From NCBI GenBank assembly GCA_963575645.1, contig OY754465.1, forward strand, positions 38,466,401 to 38,530,400: a stretch of 64,000 nt of DNA, in the 5' to 3' direction. Shown here one piece after another: positions 52,493 to 63,099 of this stretch. The notes under the pieces are model-generated. The model was given only the letters and a program-made list of their open reading frames with translations. It was not told the origin of the DNA and searched no databases. Origin of the DNA: Xanthostigma xanthostigma. Its lineage: Eukaryota; Arthropoda; Insecta; Raphidioptera; Raphidiidae. Made by a program: the position numbers and the translations under genes. Positions within the stretch are counted from its first letter, which is position 1; the number at the start of each line of letters is the position of its first letter.

Positions 52493-55400
52493 GAATATGA
52501 GAAACAGACTGTCGACGGTCGGTGCGTTTATTCTACATCACTAATTTTGTGAAAACGCAGATTGAATTTGTAAATTTTAAGTTAAAAATTAAAATGTATT
52601 GACTCTGTACAATTTAAAAGTATAACGAATTGTGAAATTTTATATCATGTATCTTTTAGTAAATAAATAAAATTTGTACAAGACAAACGCTTAGTACTAT
52701 TTCCGCCTTTCATAGCATAACGAATTGCATTATACTAAAATGATATGCATTTGCATATATCACTGTTTTATCACGCAACCAATAATATACTTAACAATAC
52801 TATCTCTAATAGTTTATTTGAAATTATATTCGATACCCATAACGTCATAGTTTTAGAACCCTGTTTTAGCTCGACGCCAGGCGCACTAATTTTATAATAA
52901 TTACCTATGATCAAACATAATAAAAAACTAGTTTACACTGGTGTTTTTTAAGTTTATTTTTCTTTTTTAAATCAAATAAACGAACAAATATTTTAAATAA
53001 CTTTTTTTATCAAAACACAAAAATAAGAGTGAAACAGCCGTTCAAAGTTTAATTAATTTTTTTAAGTTTTATTTAATTCATTCTTAAGACCGGTTAATAC
53101 ACGTGAAGAAATGATAGCACGAATCGCAAACAAATCCATGATTCGCGGAAGGCCTTTATCGCTACAAACATGTACTTACAAGAAGCATGGCTACGACGCA
53201 CACATCTTTGTGTCCAACAAAACGGGATCAACTGCGAACAATTTCTGTGAACACTTGATAATGACATAACATATTTCCATAGTGACATAACATAACACTA
53301 GGACCTATCTCAAAATTTGAAAAAATTTAATAAAACTATGAAAGCCCGTTTCTCTTTCATTTTTGAGTTTTGATAGAAAAGTTACTTCGAATATTTATTC
53401 GTCTATTTGATTTCTATACGCTGTTAAAAAAATAATCAACTTAAAAATCATCTGTATAGTGTATATGTTACGGTCAATTCCCGGTCAGTTCTGCATGTAT
53501 TTTATCAGCCTATCATCTTCCAGACAGGTCAGGATAGATAAAGACACTATTTGGCAGACAGTGTACAAGTACTTACTACATAGCCCGTTACAGTCGGCGA
53601 TTTTTTTTTGTTTTTGATTATTTAGGGACCAAGCAACCCAGAAAAATAAATTTAAAAAATTGTGTACCCCAGCTTAAACTGCGAAAATGACCCGCTCAAG
53701 ATAACCGTGCGAAGCCGGTTGCGTACACAAGAATTAATCTGTTTCGCGGCAAAAAAAATTGTCGTTCGTCACGCTCGTATAAAATCGGTTGTAAAAAATG
53801 GTTAAGGGTGTAGGTAGAGATATTATAATTTGATACAGATGTAGCTTGTCAAATGAATTTCAAAAAAGAGATGTATTAATGCGGTTATATTTTTTTTTCT
53901 GTCCGGCACACGTTGAAGTTCACCCATTGATATATTTATATATCGAAATGCATATGTTGCAATTAATAAATTATTTTGTCCGCAGTATTTGTGAGCAGTG
54001 TGTTTTTTGTGTGAAAATAAGCTTCTTGAATGTCATAACTATTATTTATTGTTATTTTATTTCAAGTGATTTGGATGTTTACGCTGTGATCATGCGGAGT
54101 TAATATAGGTAGGAATATATTCTGCGTTACGGGTTTACTAGAAAAATTCTAGTGTAGGTATATAGTATTTAATTAGAAGTTTATTAAAATTTGCATTTGC
54201 TACTATTTGTTGTTAAGCAAGATAATCTTTATCTGCGTTAATTAGTAACATATGTTTGTTAGTTATTGCAATTTCTAAGAGCAAGCAGAAAAGTTTAATT
54301 AATGGCTTATAAGTGATTCTCTGATTGTTAAGTTGAGATTGAAAAGATAATTTTTTTAACTAAAGCTTTTAATTACGCTTAAATTCTACTATTATTTTCA
54401 TGCAAGCACACAAGATTAATACTCTCATTCAGAACAAAAATAAGAAAATCGGCCAACCAACAACTGCGCTTGTACATAAAGGGTTCCGTACTTGCAGCTA
54501 TTACTTATATTTCACGAGTTTTTGAAGCGTGTACATATATCAGAAACAACAGGATTGATGTAACTTAATTATGTTATAATTTTTAAAATGCGACTGCACT
54601 ATGGATGGTTATTTCTTAGAAACTAGAAGAACAGCCTACATGATGTCGAGACATAATATGTCTCAAGTTCGACAGTTTTTGGGTGGACAGTCGAACTCTT
54701 TCTAGTGATTAACTGCGCTTAAAATGTGTTGTGCTAAAGCAATGAAAAATAAGTTCCGAGAAATTTCTATGAATTAATGACCGTTGCAATGTGTTTTAGC
54801 GTGATTGGCTAAGAGAAAAGAAGATTTATAAGTTGAGTTGAGAGTTGAAGTTTGGAGTTTGAGTTGGATTTTTAAATATTTGTAAATGAACTCGAGATTG
54901 TTTATTTTAAATGTGTTCCATCCTGACACGTGAAATAAATAAGGGAGAAAAGTAACAGTCTCTCAGAAGTGGTTAATAAAAATTAAGATAATAGATAACT
55001 AATATTTTCCGGTACATCAATTTATAAGAAGTGATATGTATAACAATTATCGGAAGTTACAATATATCTATCACATTTCATGCTTCTAGGTCAAGTATTT
55101 TCCAAAAATGACCAGTATTGTTCCAAACTTGGCTATTTGCATACTTTTTACAGATGATCCTCGTCATTATTTTAGGATAAACAAGCAAATACTTATAGTG
55201 GAGACTACACAATACATATCTACCACATTTTTTCTCTAGATAAAATAGGTTTACTCATATGTCGCCATTTTGTTAAAGTGAGGAATAAATTTGTTTACCA
55301 CTTTAACAAAAGCCTAAAGGGCAGATATTTTGAATGAATTTCTCCATAAGTGCAAGTTATTTGCTTATAGCGACGTTATAATTTACATACGCTAGTTTAG

Positions 55401-56520
55401 ATTAATTTTTAAACTGCATAATTTACTTTTAATTAAATATCTCGATATTTATTTAAAACTTAAGTTTGTAATTATTTTTATGAATAAAATAACTTAATGA
55501 ATCTCGCAAATAATTTGCAATAAAAGGCGTAACCGTGCATGGTTGAGAATATTCAATACACCAGTTTGCGATATCATCTTATGCTATTTTTTATAATCAG
55601 GTCCATTAATAATAATAAAGAAAAGACATGAACTTCCAGCGGCTTAATTGATTTCTTTTTGGGTGGTACAGTCGAACCTGTCGAGACCGGATGTATAATC
55701 TCGGAGTGTTCTGAGCGGAACATAATCACGAGTAATATAATTATATTGTGCCTACAAGTAGTTTATGAGTAAAATAAGTACAGTAGGGTGGCGCTTACTC
55801 GTTTTTTTATATGAAAAATATATAGTACTGAAACATACAAAACGAAAACCTTTTTTAATACAAATATACCTAGGGATATACCAATATATTCTTTGTGGTG
55901 TAAACTGATAAAGCAATAAAATTATAGTTGCTATCTTGAAACTCAACACAGCCGAATAACCAAATGCTTGGTGCATCCTAGACAAGGGCATGTGCTGTTC
56001 TCCCGATAATTGGCGTTATTCGGAATGGTAAATAATAACATTAACAGGGCTGTTAAGCTCGTTAAGTTATGTGACGTTAAATTTATTAGAATAGGAAAAA
56101 AAATTAACAGCACTAAAATTTTTACATCGACCATACAGAATACCATCATATGGTAAAAGTTTATAATAAAAGTAAAATGTTGTCTGTTTGTGTTTTTATT
56201 TCTTTTCCTTTCCTTAAACGGCTGCATAAATTTCATAAACATTTTCAGTATTCATATTAATATGCATCCTGATTTCAGTTTTGCACCAAACCTTGTGGTC
56301 TTCTGTATAACGAATTTTGCTAAGGCGCTCCTGTATCCACGCAGACAGAGCCAAGTTCAAAAGTTATAATTGTTTATATTTTATTGTCATACTCAAAAAA
56401 ATTAGAGTACTAGAAAATGTATGATTTATAAAAGAGCGCACACAGTTATTCAGCACGAACCAGCACAGCACGGAGTAGAAAAGCCTGTTCTTGAAGGTAC
56501 CCGTGTTATTTAACGGCGTA
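52493..56520. other. Long AT-rich region without supported gene
   Basis: A plus-strand stretch at 53098-53250 is open and varied in composition but matches no family I can name. At 54655-54975 and 55665-55735 two blocks share GGGTGG-ACAGTCGAAC; the first also has a TATA-like and an AATAAA-like signal and could be an old LTR, without proof. The rest is AT-rich. Confidence 0.4.
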
Positions 56521-56745
56521 GCGCACATTAGACCTGCACCTGCAACCAGCAGTCAGCACTGAACATCAGTCGATCGCCTGTAATTTCTATCTAGACGTGT
56601 TAGACCGATCTAGTGTGCTAGTGATGTGTCGTTTTCATTAATTTGCATTGATAAACTACTTGAAAATTGCAAAATGTCTGCCGCACATTACAAAATCTGC
56701 ACTAAAATTTGCTGGTTCATGTTGTTTTGTGCTGGTCTAGTGTGC
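56521..56745. mobile_element. Miniature element, GCGCACATTAGACC family, copy 2
   Basis: GCGCACATTAGACCTGCACC at the left faces GTGCTGGTCTAGTGTGC at the right. The interior shares GACCGATCTAGTGTGC and AAATGTCTGCCG with copy 1 at 29169-29333, but contains an additional stretch of about 60 bp. The left flank ACCCGTGTTATTTAACGG is also shared. Confidence 0.6.
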
Positions 56746-57385
56746 CCATCGTGATGGTTACAGGTATGTGCTGTGCGGGTCGTCCTTGGTCTTTTATGCG
56801 AAATCAAGTTGTATAATTACGTTTTTGAATACCTACTAATTTAATTCTAATTTTACATTTGGTCTAATTTTTTTCATTTATTTTTATTTTAATGGAGATA
56901 TCAAAATAAGTTTTAACATTTTTTCAAAAATATACAGATATTTTTCCAGTTTTAATATTGGACTCATCAAATTTCTCAAAAAAAATCCCGTTAAAAGATT
57001 CTAACAATGCATTATAAAATTCCAAATACGGATAATTATTTTATCTGGCTTTATTTCCAATGAATTAGATTTTTTTAATCGAATCAAGAATGCAGATGTT
57101 TCTGTGCACATGAAACCTGTCCTAAGGTCAATGTAACAAACAAAACACGTCTGACATGACAAACGTAATATTGTAAATGTGATGGTATACGTAATATTTA
57201 TGTACATCACATTATTCTGACGTAATCACAACTAAGTCGTGCATCATTAAACAATAAATAACAATAATCGTTCATCTAAATATGTTAAATTCTCATATAA
57301 ACGTTTTGTCAATCTGCTTTGTTTGTTTTACAGTGAAAGTTTTATTCCCACTCTCTTCTTTATAGTGGCGTTACGCATTGGGCCA
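56746..57385. other. AT-rich, nothing recognised
   Basis: No gene, palindrome or array defined. Confidence 0.45.
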
Positions 57386-57640
57386 GATGTAGAAAAACGT
57401 GGCTAAAAATCTAAACTTATTATTTTCTACACTAATAGAAAACATCGACTCCCGGGATCGAATCTACAATCTTTAGGTTACGAGGCCAGTGTTCTACCTT
57501 GCCGCCAAACTAGCTTAATGTTCTACAGCCAGCTTTTGTAGTACCTATACGATATATACGTACATTACGACACATTCGTTGCGTTTTCAATCTCAAGAAT
57601 CAATTATTTTACTCTACCATAGCAAAAATAGTTTTACTTC
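57386..57640 (-). mobile_element. tRNA-like element, copy 3
   Basis: On the minus strand it opens GAAGTAAAACTATTTTTGCT, continues with GATTCTTGAGATTGAAAACG and AATGTGTCGTAATGTACGTA as the leader. Then come GGCGGCAAGGTAGAACACTG (A-box region), CTCGTAACCTAAAG and GATTCGATCCCGGGA (B box). The leader match to copies 1 and 2 extends over 130 bp. The 3' end is diverged. Confidence 0.6.
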
Positions 57641-57755
57641 GAAAATAAAAAAAAACTAAATTAAATTAATTATACTGTGTTAAAATAGAAAAGGGGTTCA
57701 ATAACCATCTGAGGTTAACAGCCAGTTGATCAACAGTTTATGATATATGCATCAC

Positions 57756-57985
57756 GCATAGATATATTAGACTAGAGTACGCGAGTGAGCCGTGAAAGTG
57801 TCTGCAATTCAGAGAGAGATCAGTTCCTTATATCTATGGTATAACTAATTATACAAAACAATACTGATTTGAGTAAACAAATATCTGGTTTTCTGCAGCA
57901 TTCTTTCTCTCTTTCTCAACTGAGGACACTTTCACTTATGGCAAGCATATGAACTAGCGTACTCTAATTACTTATATATCTATGC
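57756..57985. mobile_element. Inverted-repeat element, about 230 bp
   Basis: GCATAGATATATTAGACTAG at the left faces CTAATTACTTATATATCTATGC at the right. The match continues through GAGTACGC and GTGAAAGTGTC-GC-ATTC with GAGACACTTTCAC-type sequence, giving arms of about 65 bp with mismatches. It is non-coding. Confidence 0.6.
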
Positions 57986-58127
57986 TATCACGCGTATACA
58001 TCTCATAAAAACTCGGGTCGCAGTGCGAAACCCTGCCGACAACATAGTGTATTTGCTTTTGTAGGCAGTGTGGCTCTATTGTATGAACTTAACTTTGTTT
58101 TTGGACAAAATAAAAAAATTACCCCTT

Positions 58128-58523
58128 AATACACCCCTTAAAACAACATTTTTTACTTAATTTCAATACTACATATCAATTCAACATCTGTACCAAATTA
58201 TATAGTACACCCTTCAGTATGTAAATCTATATCAGTAAACTTGTGTTTTCATAAAATTTGTAAGTCCGGTCCTGCCGGGCCGATGTTTTTAAAATTTTAG
58301 CAGCATATTTTAATAATTACTAAAGGGTTAAATTTCAAATTTGAAACGATTCCGAAAATTTTTTCGGTATTTTTGGGCCCGAAAAATTTTTTCAACCCCT
58401 AAATACCACCCTTAACGTGGCCCGATTGGGCCCATTTTAAATAGGCTTCGTGCGGTGATAGATTCCAACATGTGGCCCAAATTTTGTTTAAATCGATTAA
58501 GTCTGTCGAGAGTTATCGTGCTA

Positions 58524-58596
<73 letters not shown>

Positions 58597-58745
58597 TATA
58601 TATATATACATATATAAACATACTTTTCCAAAAATGGTGCCAAAGTGTTCAGGAGGCTATGAAACGTCGAGAAATTTTGGTCCGACCCCTAGGTCCCGCC
58701 ATCCGACCGACGCCAATAGTGTAAGTGCCTTATGGCAAATACACT
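58128..58745 (-). repeat. Longest copy of dispersed repeat family A, with expanded TA tract
   Basis: Reverse-complemented, it gives CACTATTGGCGTTGGTCGGA, a GACCTAGGGG-TCGGACC block, GCCTCCTGAACACTTTGGCA, the TA tract, then CGGAATCGTTTCAAATTTGA, ATCGGCCCGGCAGGACCGGA and ATAATTTGGTACAGATGT. The order is the same as at 41519-41940. It is non-coding. Confidence 0.7.
58528..58617. repeat. (TA)n microsatellite
   Basis: About 32 uninterrupted TA units, followed by interrupted TA/CA. It sits inside the family A copy, where the 41-kb copy has only a short TATATTATATATG. This points to local expansion. Confidence 0.9.
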
Positions 58746-59555
58746 AAAAAGTGCTTCACTCTATTGTGAACGCATTTGTTTCACTCTTTTAATTTAAGTT
58801 TCATTCATTTTACTTCCCAAATCGTTGCGGTGCTACATAAGAAGTTTCACTTAAAAAAAGTGAATACGAATCGCCCGCCGGCTTTTAGTTATAAATATTT
58901 TCACTTAAAAGATGTGACTGGGCTCTGCTCTTGATTGCAGTTTACTCTTGTCTTAGAGATGGCACCGTAGTAGGAGCAATACGATGGGTGTCATCCGCTC
59001 GCGCCTCCATGTCTTACGGATTCATCCCAACAGCCCGAGATATATTGTTTTCATTCTCGTAAAGATGTAATTTTTCTAACCCTGTTGAATTATTCTTTTG
59101 ATATTTTGATTTATTTAAAATATTTTAACTGCAATTCGTCGAGGAAGTTTCGGAATGTTGGCCCAATGTGCAGCGTTCCTTTGATCAAAATCTAACACAA
59201 AGAGTGCGCTTACTTAGAAGTAATATGTGAAGATTTTTTAATAAGACCGCCGTGCCGCGACGATTTCAGAGGTCATAAAGATGCATTGCTTATAGTATTT
59301 TGGTCACGGATTGCCTAAGTGAAATTAAACGGACGAAAAAAGAATAAAATACTTTTTTCCTTCGTTTTACAGCCACCGTCCCTAGTTACCTGTTTAAAAT
59401 GTTTTAATTTAGAAGTTAGCGCGATTATTTCATTATTATTAATACCATTTATAAAACTCAGTGCCGTACTTATTTTTTTTAATTTTTGTGACATTGTTTA
59501 AGATGACACTTGCGTTTGGTAGCTTCCATATTATACATTATACTTTTATGTATAT
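58746..59555. other. No gene recognised
   Basis: A GC-richer patch at 58925-59040 is unassigned. A short plus-strand frame at 59319-59501 has no resemblance to known proteins. Confidence 0.4.
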
Positions 59556-59865
59556 GTTACGCTCAAAGATCGAAAACGCTCAGTGAGCGAAAAAATAGCT
59601 CACAACGCGTTGTGGTCACAGTAAAACATCCACATCGCGAAATTCGTGTTATGGCTCTAATAAAAACGCGCACGACGCGTTGTGTCAATCACAGTAAGAC
59701 CAAATAGCGAAATTCGCGTCGTGGCTATCATGCTATTCGATCTCAACGCGTTGTTGCAATGAAGAAAAGCCATGACGCGTTCTGAGCATTCATTGTTTTA
59801 ACCATATCACGACGGACAGAATCAGAACTATGATTTTAAGGGTATACACAGAGAAAAGGTTACCG

Positions 59866-60008
59866 GTATCAATATCCAGTACCAAGATATCCAGTACCAT
59901 AATATCCTGTAAAAATATCCAGTAATAAAATCTCCAGCATGAAAAATATCCAGCATAAATAATGTCCTGTATGAAAAATATCCAGTATAAATAATGTCCT
60001 GTATGAAA
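59866..60008 (+). repeat. ATATCCAGTA repeat tract
   Basis: About ten copies of ATATCCAGTA, ATATCCTGTA or ATGTCCTGTAT follow each other. The last part forms a roughly 38-bp higher-order unit (GAAAAATATCCAG-ATAAATA then ATGTCCTGTAT) present twice. It lies between the left terminal repeat and the hAT relic. Confidence 0.75.
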
Positions 60009-60142
60009 ATTAAAATCCCTAATTATTTTAAGTGAATTATAAGTAATTTACAAAATAATGATTAATATTTTGTGTTCAGTAATTCATTACTTAATACGTT
60101 GATTTTTTTAAATATAAAGTAATCTCAATAAATAACAAATAT

Positions 60143-60900
60143 CAGGGTCGTACCCAGGGGGGGGGGGTTAGAGGGGTTAACCCCCCACCCCATGAAACTC
60201 CAAAGCTATATATAATTTTTCTAATAAAAGATGCAACGTAAGAAAGTATGCCAATAAAATACAGATTTCGTTTCAAATAATGGCTAGTGTCCACTGTCCA
60301 CAGCATCGTGATTCCTCTTAGTCGATTATTGCAAGATGATGAACTCGATTTATCTTCAGCAGTAGATTTAGCAAATTGTGCTCGAAACGCTCTTGAAAAA
60401 TAAGAGAGTCGTCTGAATTGCATTTCCAAAAAATTTTTTCAACAGTCTCTACATTTTGCACAGACTACGAAATCGAAATAAGAAAACCTAGATTAGCTAA
60501 AAAACAAGTACCTACATCGTAGTATAATAAATCGATATTCTATAGTAATCTTCTACTTCGGTTGTCATATAACATGACAATCGAAGTAGAAGATTACTAT
60601 AGAATATCGATTTATTTACCATTTTTGGACACATTCATTTCCCATTTGACTGATAGGTTTTCTAAGTATCAAGAAATATTAGAATCATTTGAAATTTTGT
60701 TTAAACAAAAAAAAGGTAAACCTTATGAATATGATGTACAGTAAATTTGTTTCGGTGTGAGAACTTGGTTTACTTAATAACATGTGATCAAATTTTGTTT
60801 TTCCTTCAAAAAACAATGATATTCTTGAAAAAGGTGCTAAAAAACTGTATGACCTGTATTTATATAACATATTTAATAATGACAAACAAGTTATGCAGTG
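60143..60900 (+). pseudogene. hAT transposase pseudogene with 5' terminal motif
   Basis: CAGGGTCGTACCCAGGGG at 60143 is a hAT-style terminus. On the plus strand the frame from 60281 reads WLVSTVHSIVIPLSRLLQDD, then ELDLSSAVDLANCARNALEK, then a TAA at 60401. Another frame gives EIRKPRLAKKQV (about 60475-60510), and a third, from 60580, gives EDYYRISIYLPFLDTFISHL and TDRFSKYQEILESF. This order (PLSRLLQ, PRL-KRQ, YYR-SIF-PFLD-FI-QL-DRF) is that of P52rIPK/ZMYM1-like hAT transposases. At least one stop and two frame changes, plus a missing N-terminus and C-terminal dimerisation region, make it dead. No 3' terminus was found. Confidence 0.75.
60528..60614. repeat. 41-bp inverted duplication inside the hAT pseudogene
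   Basis: TAAATCGATATTCTATAGTA at 60528 is mirrored by TACTATAGAATATCGATTTA ending at 60614. The arms are 41 bp with one mismatch and a 5-bp loop. The right arm is the genuine coding sequence (IEVEDYYRIS), so the left arm is a templated inverted copy that replaced the codons between PRLAKKQV and EDYYR. Confidence 0.8.
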
Positions 60901-61238
60901 ATTTTATAAAATAAAAAATATTTCCTAAGGACATCTACCAAAACGTTTCCAGCCTAGGCCTAGTAGGATCCGTATCGGAAAGTAGTGTGCGTCGTAATCA
61001 AATAATATTCTATTCGCGTCATGGCTTTTCTTCATTGCCACAACGCGTTGAGATCGAATAGCATGTCAGCCACGACACGAATTTCACTATTTGGTTTTTC
61101 TGTGATTGCCACAACGCGTCGTGCGCGTTTTTATTAGAGCCATAACACGAATTTCGCGATGTGGATGTTTTACTGTGACCACAACGCGTTGTGAGCTATT
61201 TTTCCGCTCACTGAGCGTTTTCGATCTTTGAGCGTAAC

Positions 61239-62635
61239 ATATATTCTGTTAAACCTGTATTCTTACATTTATTATAACTTTTATGGCGTTAAAGTTTATG
61301 TACATCTATCAAGTTACAAGACAATGATTTCATTGATGTGTTTAAGTTAAAATATGGGTCATTTTTCTTTTCGTCGGATGTTTCATCCTCTAAAATAGTC
61401 TTGGATTGAAGTTTTCGATAAATCCAGTGATATCATACATAGCCTTTTTTACCCGATTACGGCAAAGCCAAAGAGAGGTTATGGTTTTGGTAGTCAGTTA
61501 TGTGTTCTAGAGACCAAATTAATGGGCCGATTTTATTAATGGGGTGTCGTTGGATTCGTCTCAGAGTCAAGAGATTGGATAAAATTCCTGGATCCTGGAA
61601 AGTTGCGACGAATGCCATCTGTTGAAATGGCTAAATAAATACTTTTACTAGATTATAAAAAATCCTTCATATTGCTCATCAAATAAAAATTGCATGGATT
61701 TGGGGTTTTGTGCTGTATTGTTTTTTTATTATCAATAATTTATAAAAATCGATCAAGCCAGTTCTTTTTCTTTTTTTTTTGTTTAAATAAAATGACTGCA
61801 AACAGTGATTTAGGATTTCTTGTGGAAGATTTGTCGGATCTGGAAATTAATTTTTTTAATCATTAAAATGCTCAGTTTTCTTATTGTTGTTGCTTACATT
61901 CAATATTCATCAAATTGAGAAGTTGGTCTTTTGAACCTTAGAACCGCTTGTCTGCATCTAGCATTGATATAATTTATACAAGCGTGAGAAAAATATATAA
62001 TAATTCGCAAACATGTCCTGTTTTTAAGTTATTTATTATTTTTATTGGAATAATTATGTAAACTGCAAATGCTAAGCCAGTTCAAGCAATGATCATTATA
62101 TTGTTAACATAAGAGTCATATTACAAGAACATTTATCACTTGGTTAATGCGTACATAACGTATGTCAGACGCAGTATATTTTCTCTTGTGTAATGTTTCA
62201 CCAAAATATTATTAGATTTAATCTACTATTCCAGCGTCTCCATTATGTAAAATTTTAACATATGCAACTCCATATTTTAAAGGTTGCAAAAATTACAAAA
62301 TCTGTTTGGGAAATATCATTGCCATTTTCTGTTATAATTACAAAATAATGTAAACTTTCTTTTCATCAAAATGTCTTAGGGAATCCTTGAATTTTCTGCA
62401 AAAAAGTTTTTTTTTCGTTTAAAAATAAATCTTCCAGACAGTTTACAATGTTTGTTCTTGAATCCAATGGCAAAAATTGAAATATTTAACATATAAAGTG
62501 AGTATGTTAGTTTAAATTAAAATCGTTGTATATTTTTGGTTTGAAAAACAAATTTAAAAATTTTAATTGTCTCTTTTATAAATATAGAAACACCTGCAGA
62601 AATGTAAAACAGTAATATAATAAATATTTACATTA
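61239..62635. other. No gene; one dispersed repeat block
   Basis: At 61448-61640 a block reads CCCGATTACGGCAAAGCCAA, TTATGGTTTTGGTAGTCAGT, GACCAAATTAATGGGCCGAT and TCGTTGGATTCGTCTCAGAG. I take it as a dispersed insect-type repeat from its resemblance to such blocks, but it is single-copy in this window. The rest is AT-rich. Confidence 0.4.
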
Positions 62636-62657
62636 TTTTTTTTTTTTTTTTTTTTTT
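62636..62657 (-). repeat. Poly(A) tract in minus orientation
   Basis: A run of 22 T on the plus strand, that is, a minus-strand poly(A) following AACGCGCAG-type sequence (GCTGCTGCGCGTTTATGTAT when read minus). It may be the 3' tail of a small retroposed sequence of unknown source, but no target duplication was found. Confidence 0.45.
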
Positions 62658-62750
62658 ATATACATAAACGCGCAGCAGCGAGGCTATATGCGTTACTAAA
62701 AAAGAAAGAATAGGTTACACTGTTCTATAAGATATAACTGCTAATTGTGA

Positions 62751-62900
62751 ATGTTGAAAGATGCTGATGTTGAAGAATGTGATGAAGATGAAGCAGAAGA
62801 TGGTGAAGAAGACAAACTGATGGTGACGTCTATGATGAGTTTAGCAAACTGCGACGGTAATGATGAAGAAGTTGTTGATGGTGTTAACCCGAATAATTAA
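62751..62900 (+). CDS. Short acidic open frame of unknown nature
   Basis: The frame of 49 codons begins ATG directly after an in-frame TGA, and reads MLKDADVEECDEDEAEDGEE then DKLMVTSMMSLANCDGNDEE and VVDGVNPNN. It is dominated by Asp and Glu from GAT and GAA codons, with no domain. It could be a low-complexity (GATGAA)-like expansion, the acidic tail of an eroded gene or transposase, or chance. I do not assign a function, and no promoter or splice context supports it strongly. Confidence 0.25.
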   Translation: MLKDADVEECDEDEAEDGEEDKLMVTSMMSLANCDGNDEEVVDGVNPNN

Positions 62901-63011
62901 AAACTGACGAGACTTTAGAGTTTTGAATGTTCTTTATGGGACTTTTTTATTATTTTTACACTAGCTCACATTGATTTATAACGAAGGAAGGTAATGTTTT
63001 ATTTATTTACT

Positions 63012-63033
63012 TTATTATTATTATTATTATTAT
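63012..63033 (-). repeat. (TAA)n tail of the I-like LINE
   Basis: Seven TTA units on the plus strand, equivalent to (TAA)7 on the minus strand, lie about 67 bp after the LINE stop codon. I elements characteristically end in TAA repeats in place of poly(A), so this tail supports the clade assignment. Confidence 0.7.
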
Positions 63034-63099
63034 TTTTTTTATTTTAGTTAATTATTATTTGTTCACTTGATTTTAATTCAGTTTTGGCGTCATTTATTA

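Larger units (their letters stand above)
59556..61238. mobile_element. Long-TIR element with CpG-palindrome arrays
   Basis: GTTACGCTCAAAGATCGAAA at the left is mirrored at the right end (TTTCGATCTTTGAGCGTAAC when allowing one base). The match runs about 227 bp inward on each side (to about 59782, and from about 61012). The termini carry repeated CACAACGCGTTGTG-type palindromes at about 59602, 59671, 59733 and 61061, 61112, 61180. TATAT stands outside each end, so the target duplication could be TA or ATAT. The centre holds a repeat tract and a dead hAT transposase, which may be a nested insertion. Confidence 0.75.

Noticed and set aside
53098..53290. Plus-strand stretch resembling a Tc1-type N-terminus
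   Set aside because: The similarity (EEMIARIANKSMIRGRPLS) is too weak and no TIR or second motif was found.
54655..54975. Possible solo LTR (TGTCGAGACATAATATGTCT at start, TATA-like and AATAAA signals)
   Set aside because: No flanking duplication, no defined TG...CA ends and no primer-binding site nearby; the second related block at 55665 is too short to confirm.
58412..58747. Three overlapping open frames of about 70-90 codons
   Set aside because: They are Tyr-Ile runs produced by the TA microsatellite.
60142..60429. 95-codon minus-strand open frame
   Set aside because: It is antisense to the recognisable plus-strand hAT transposase remnant.
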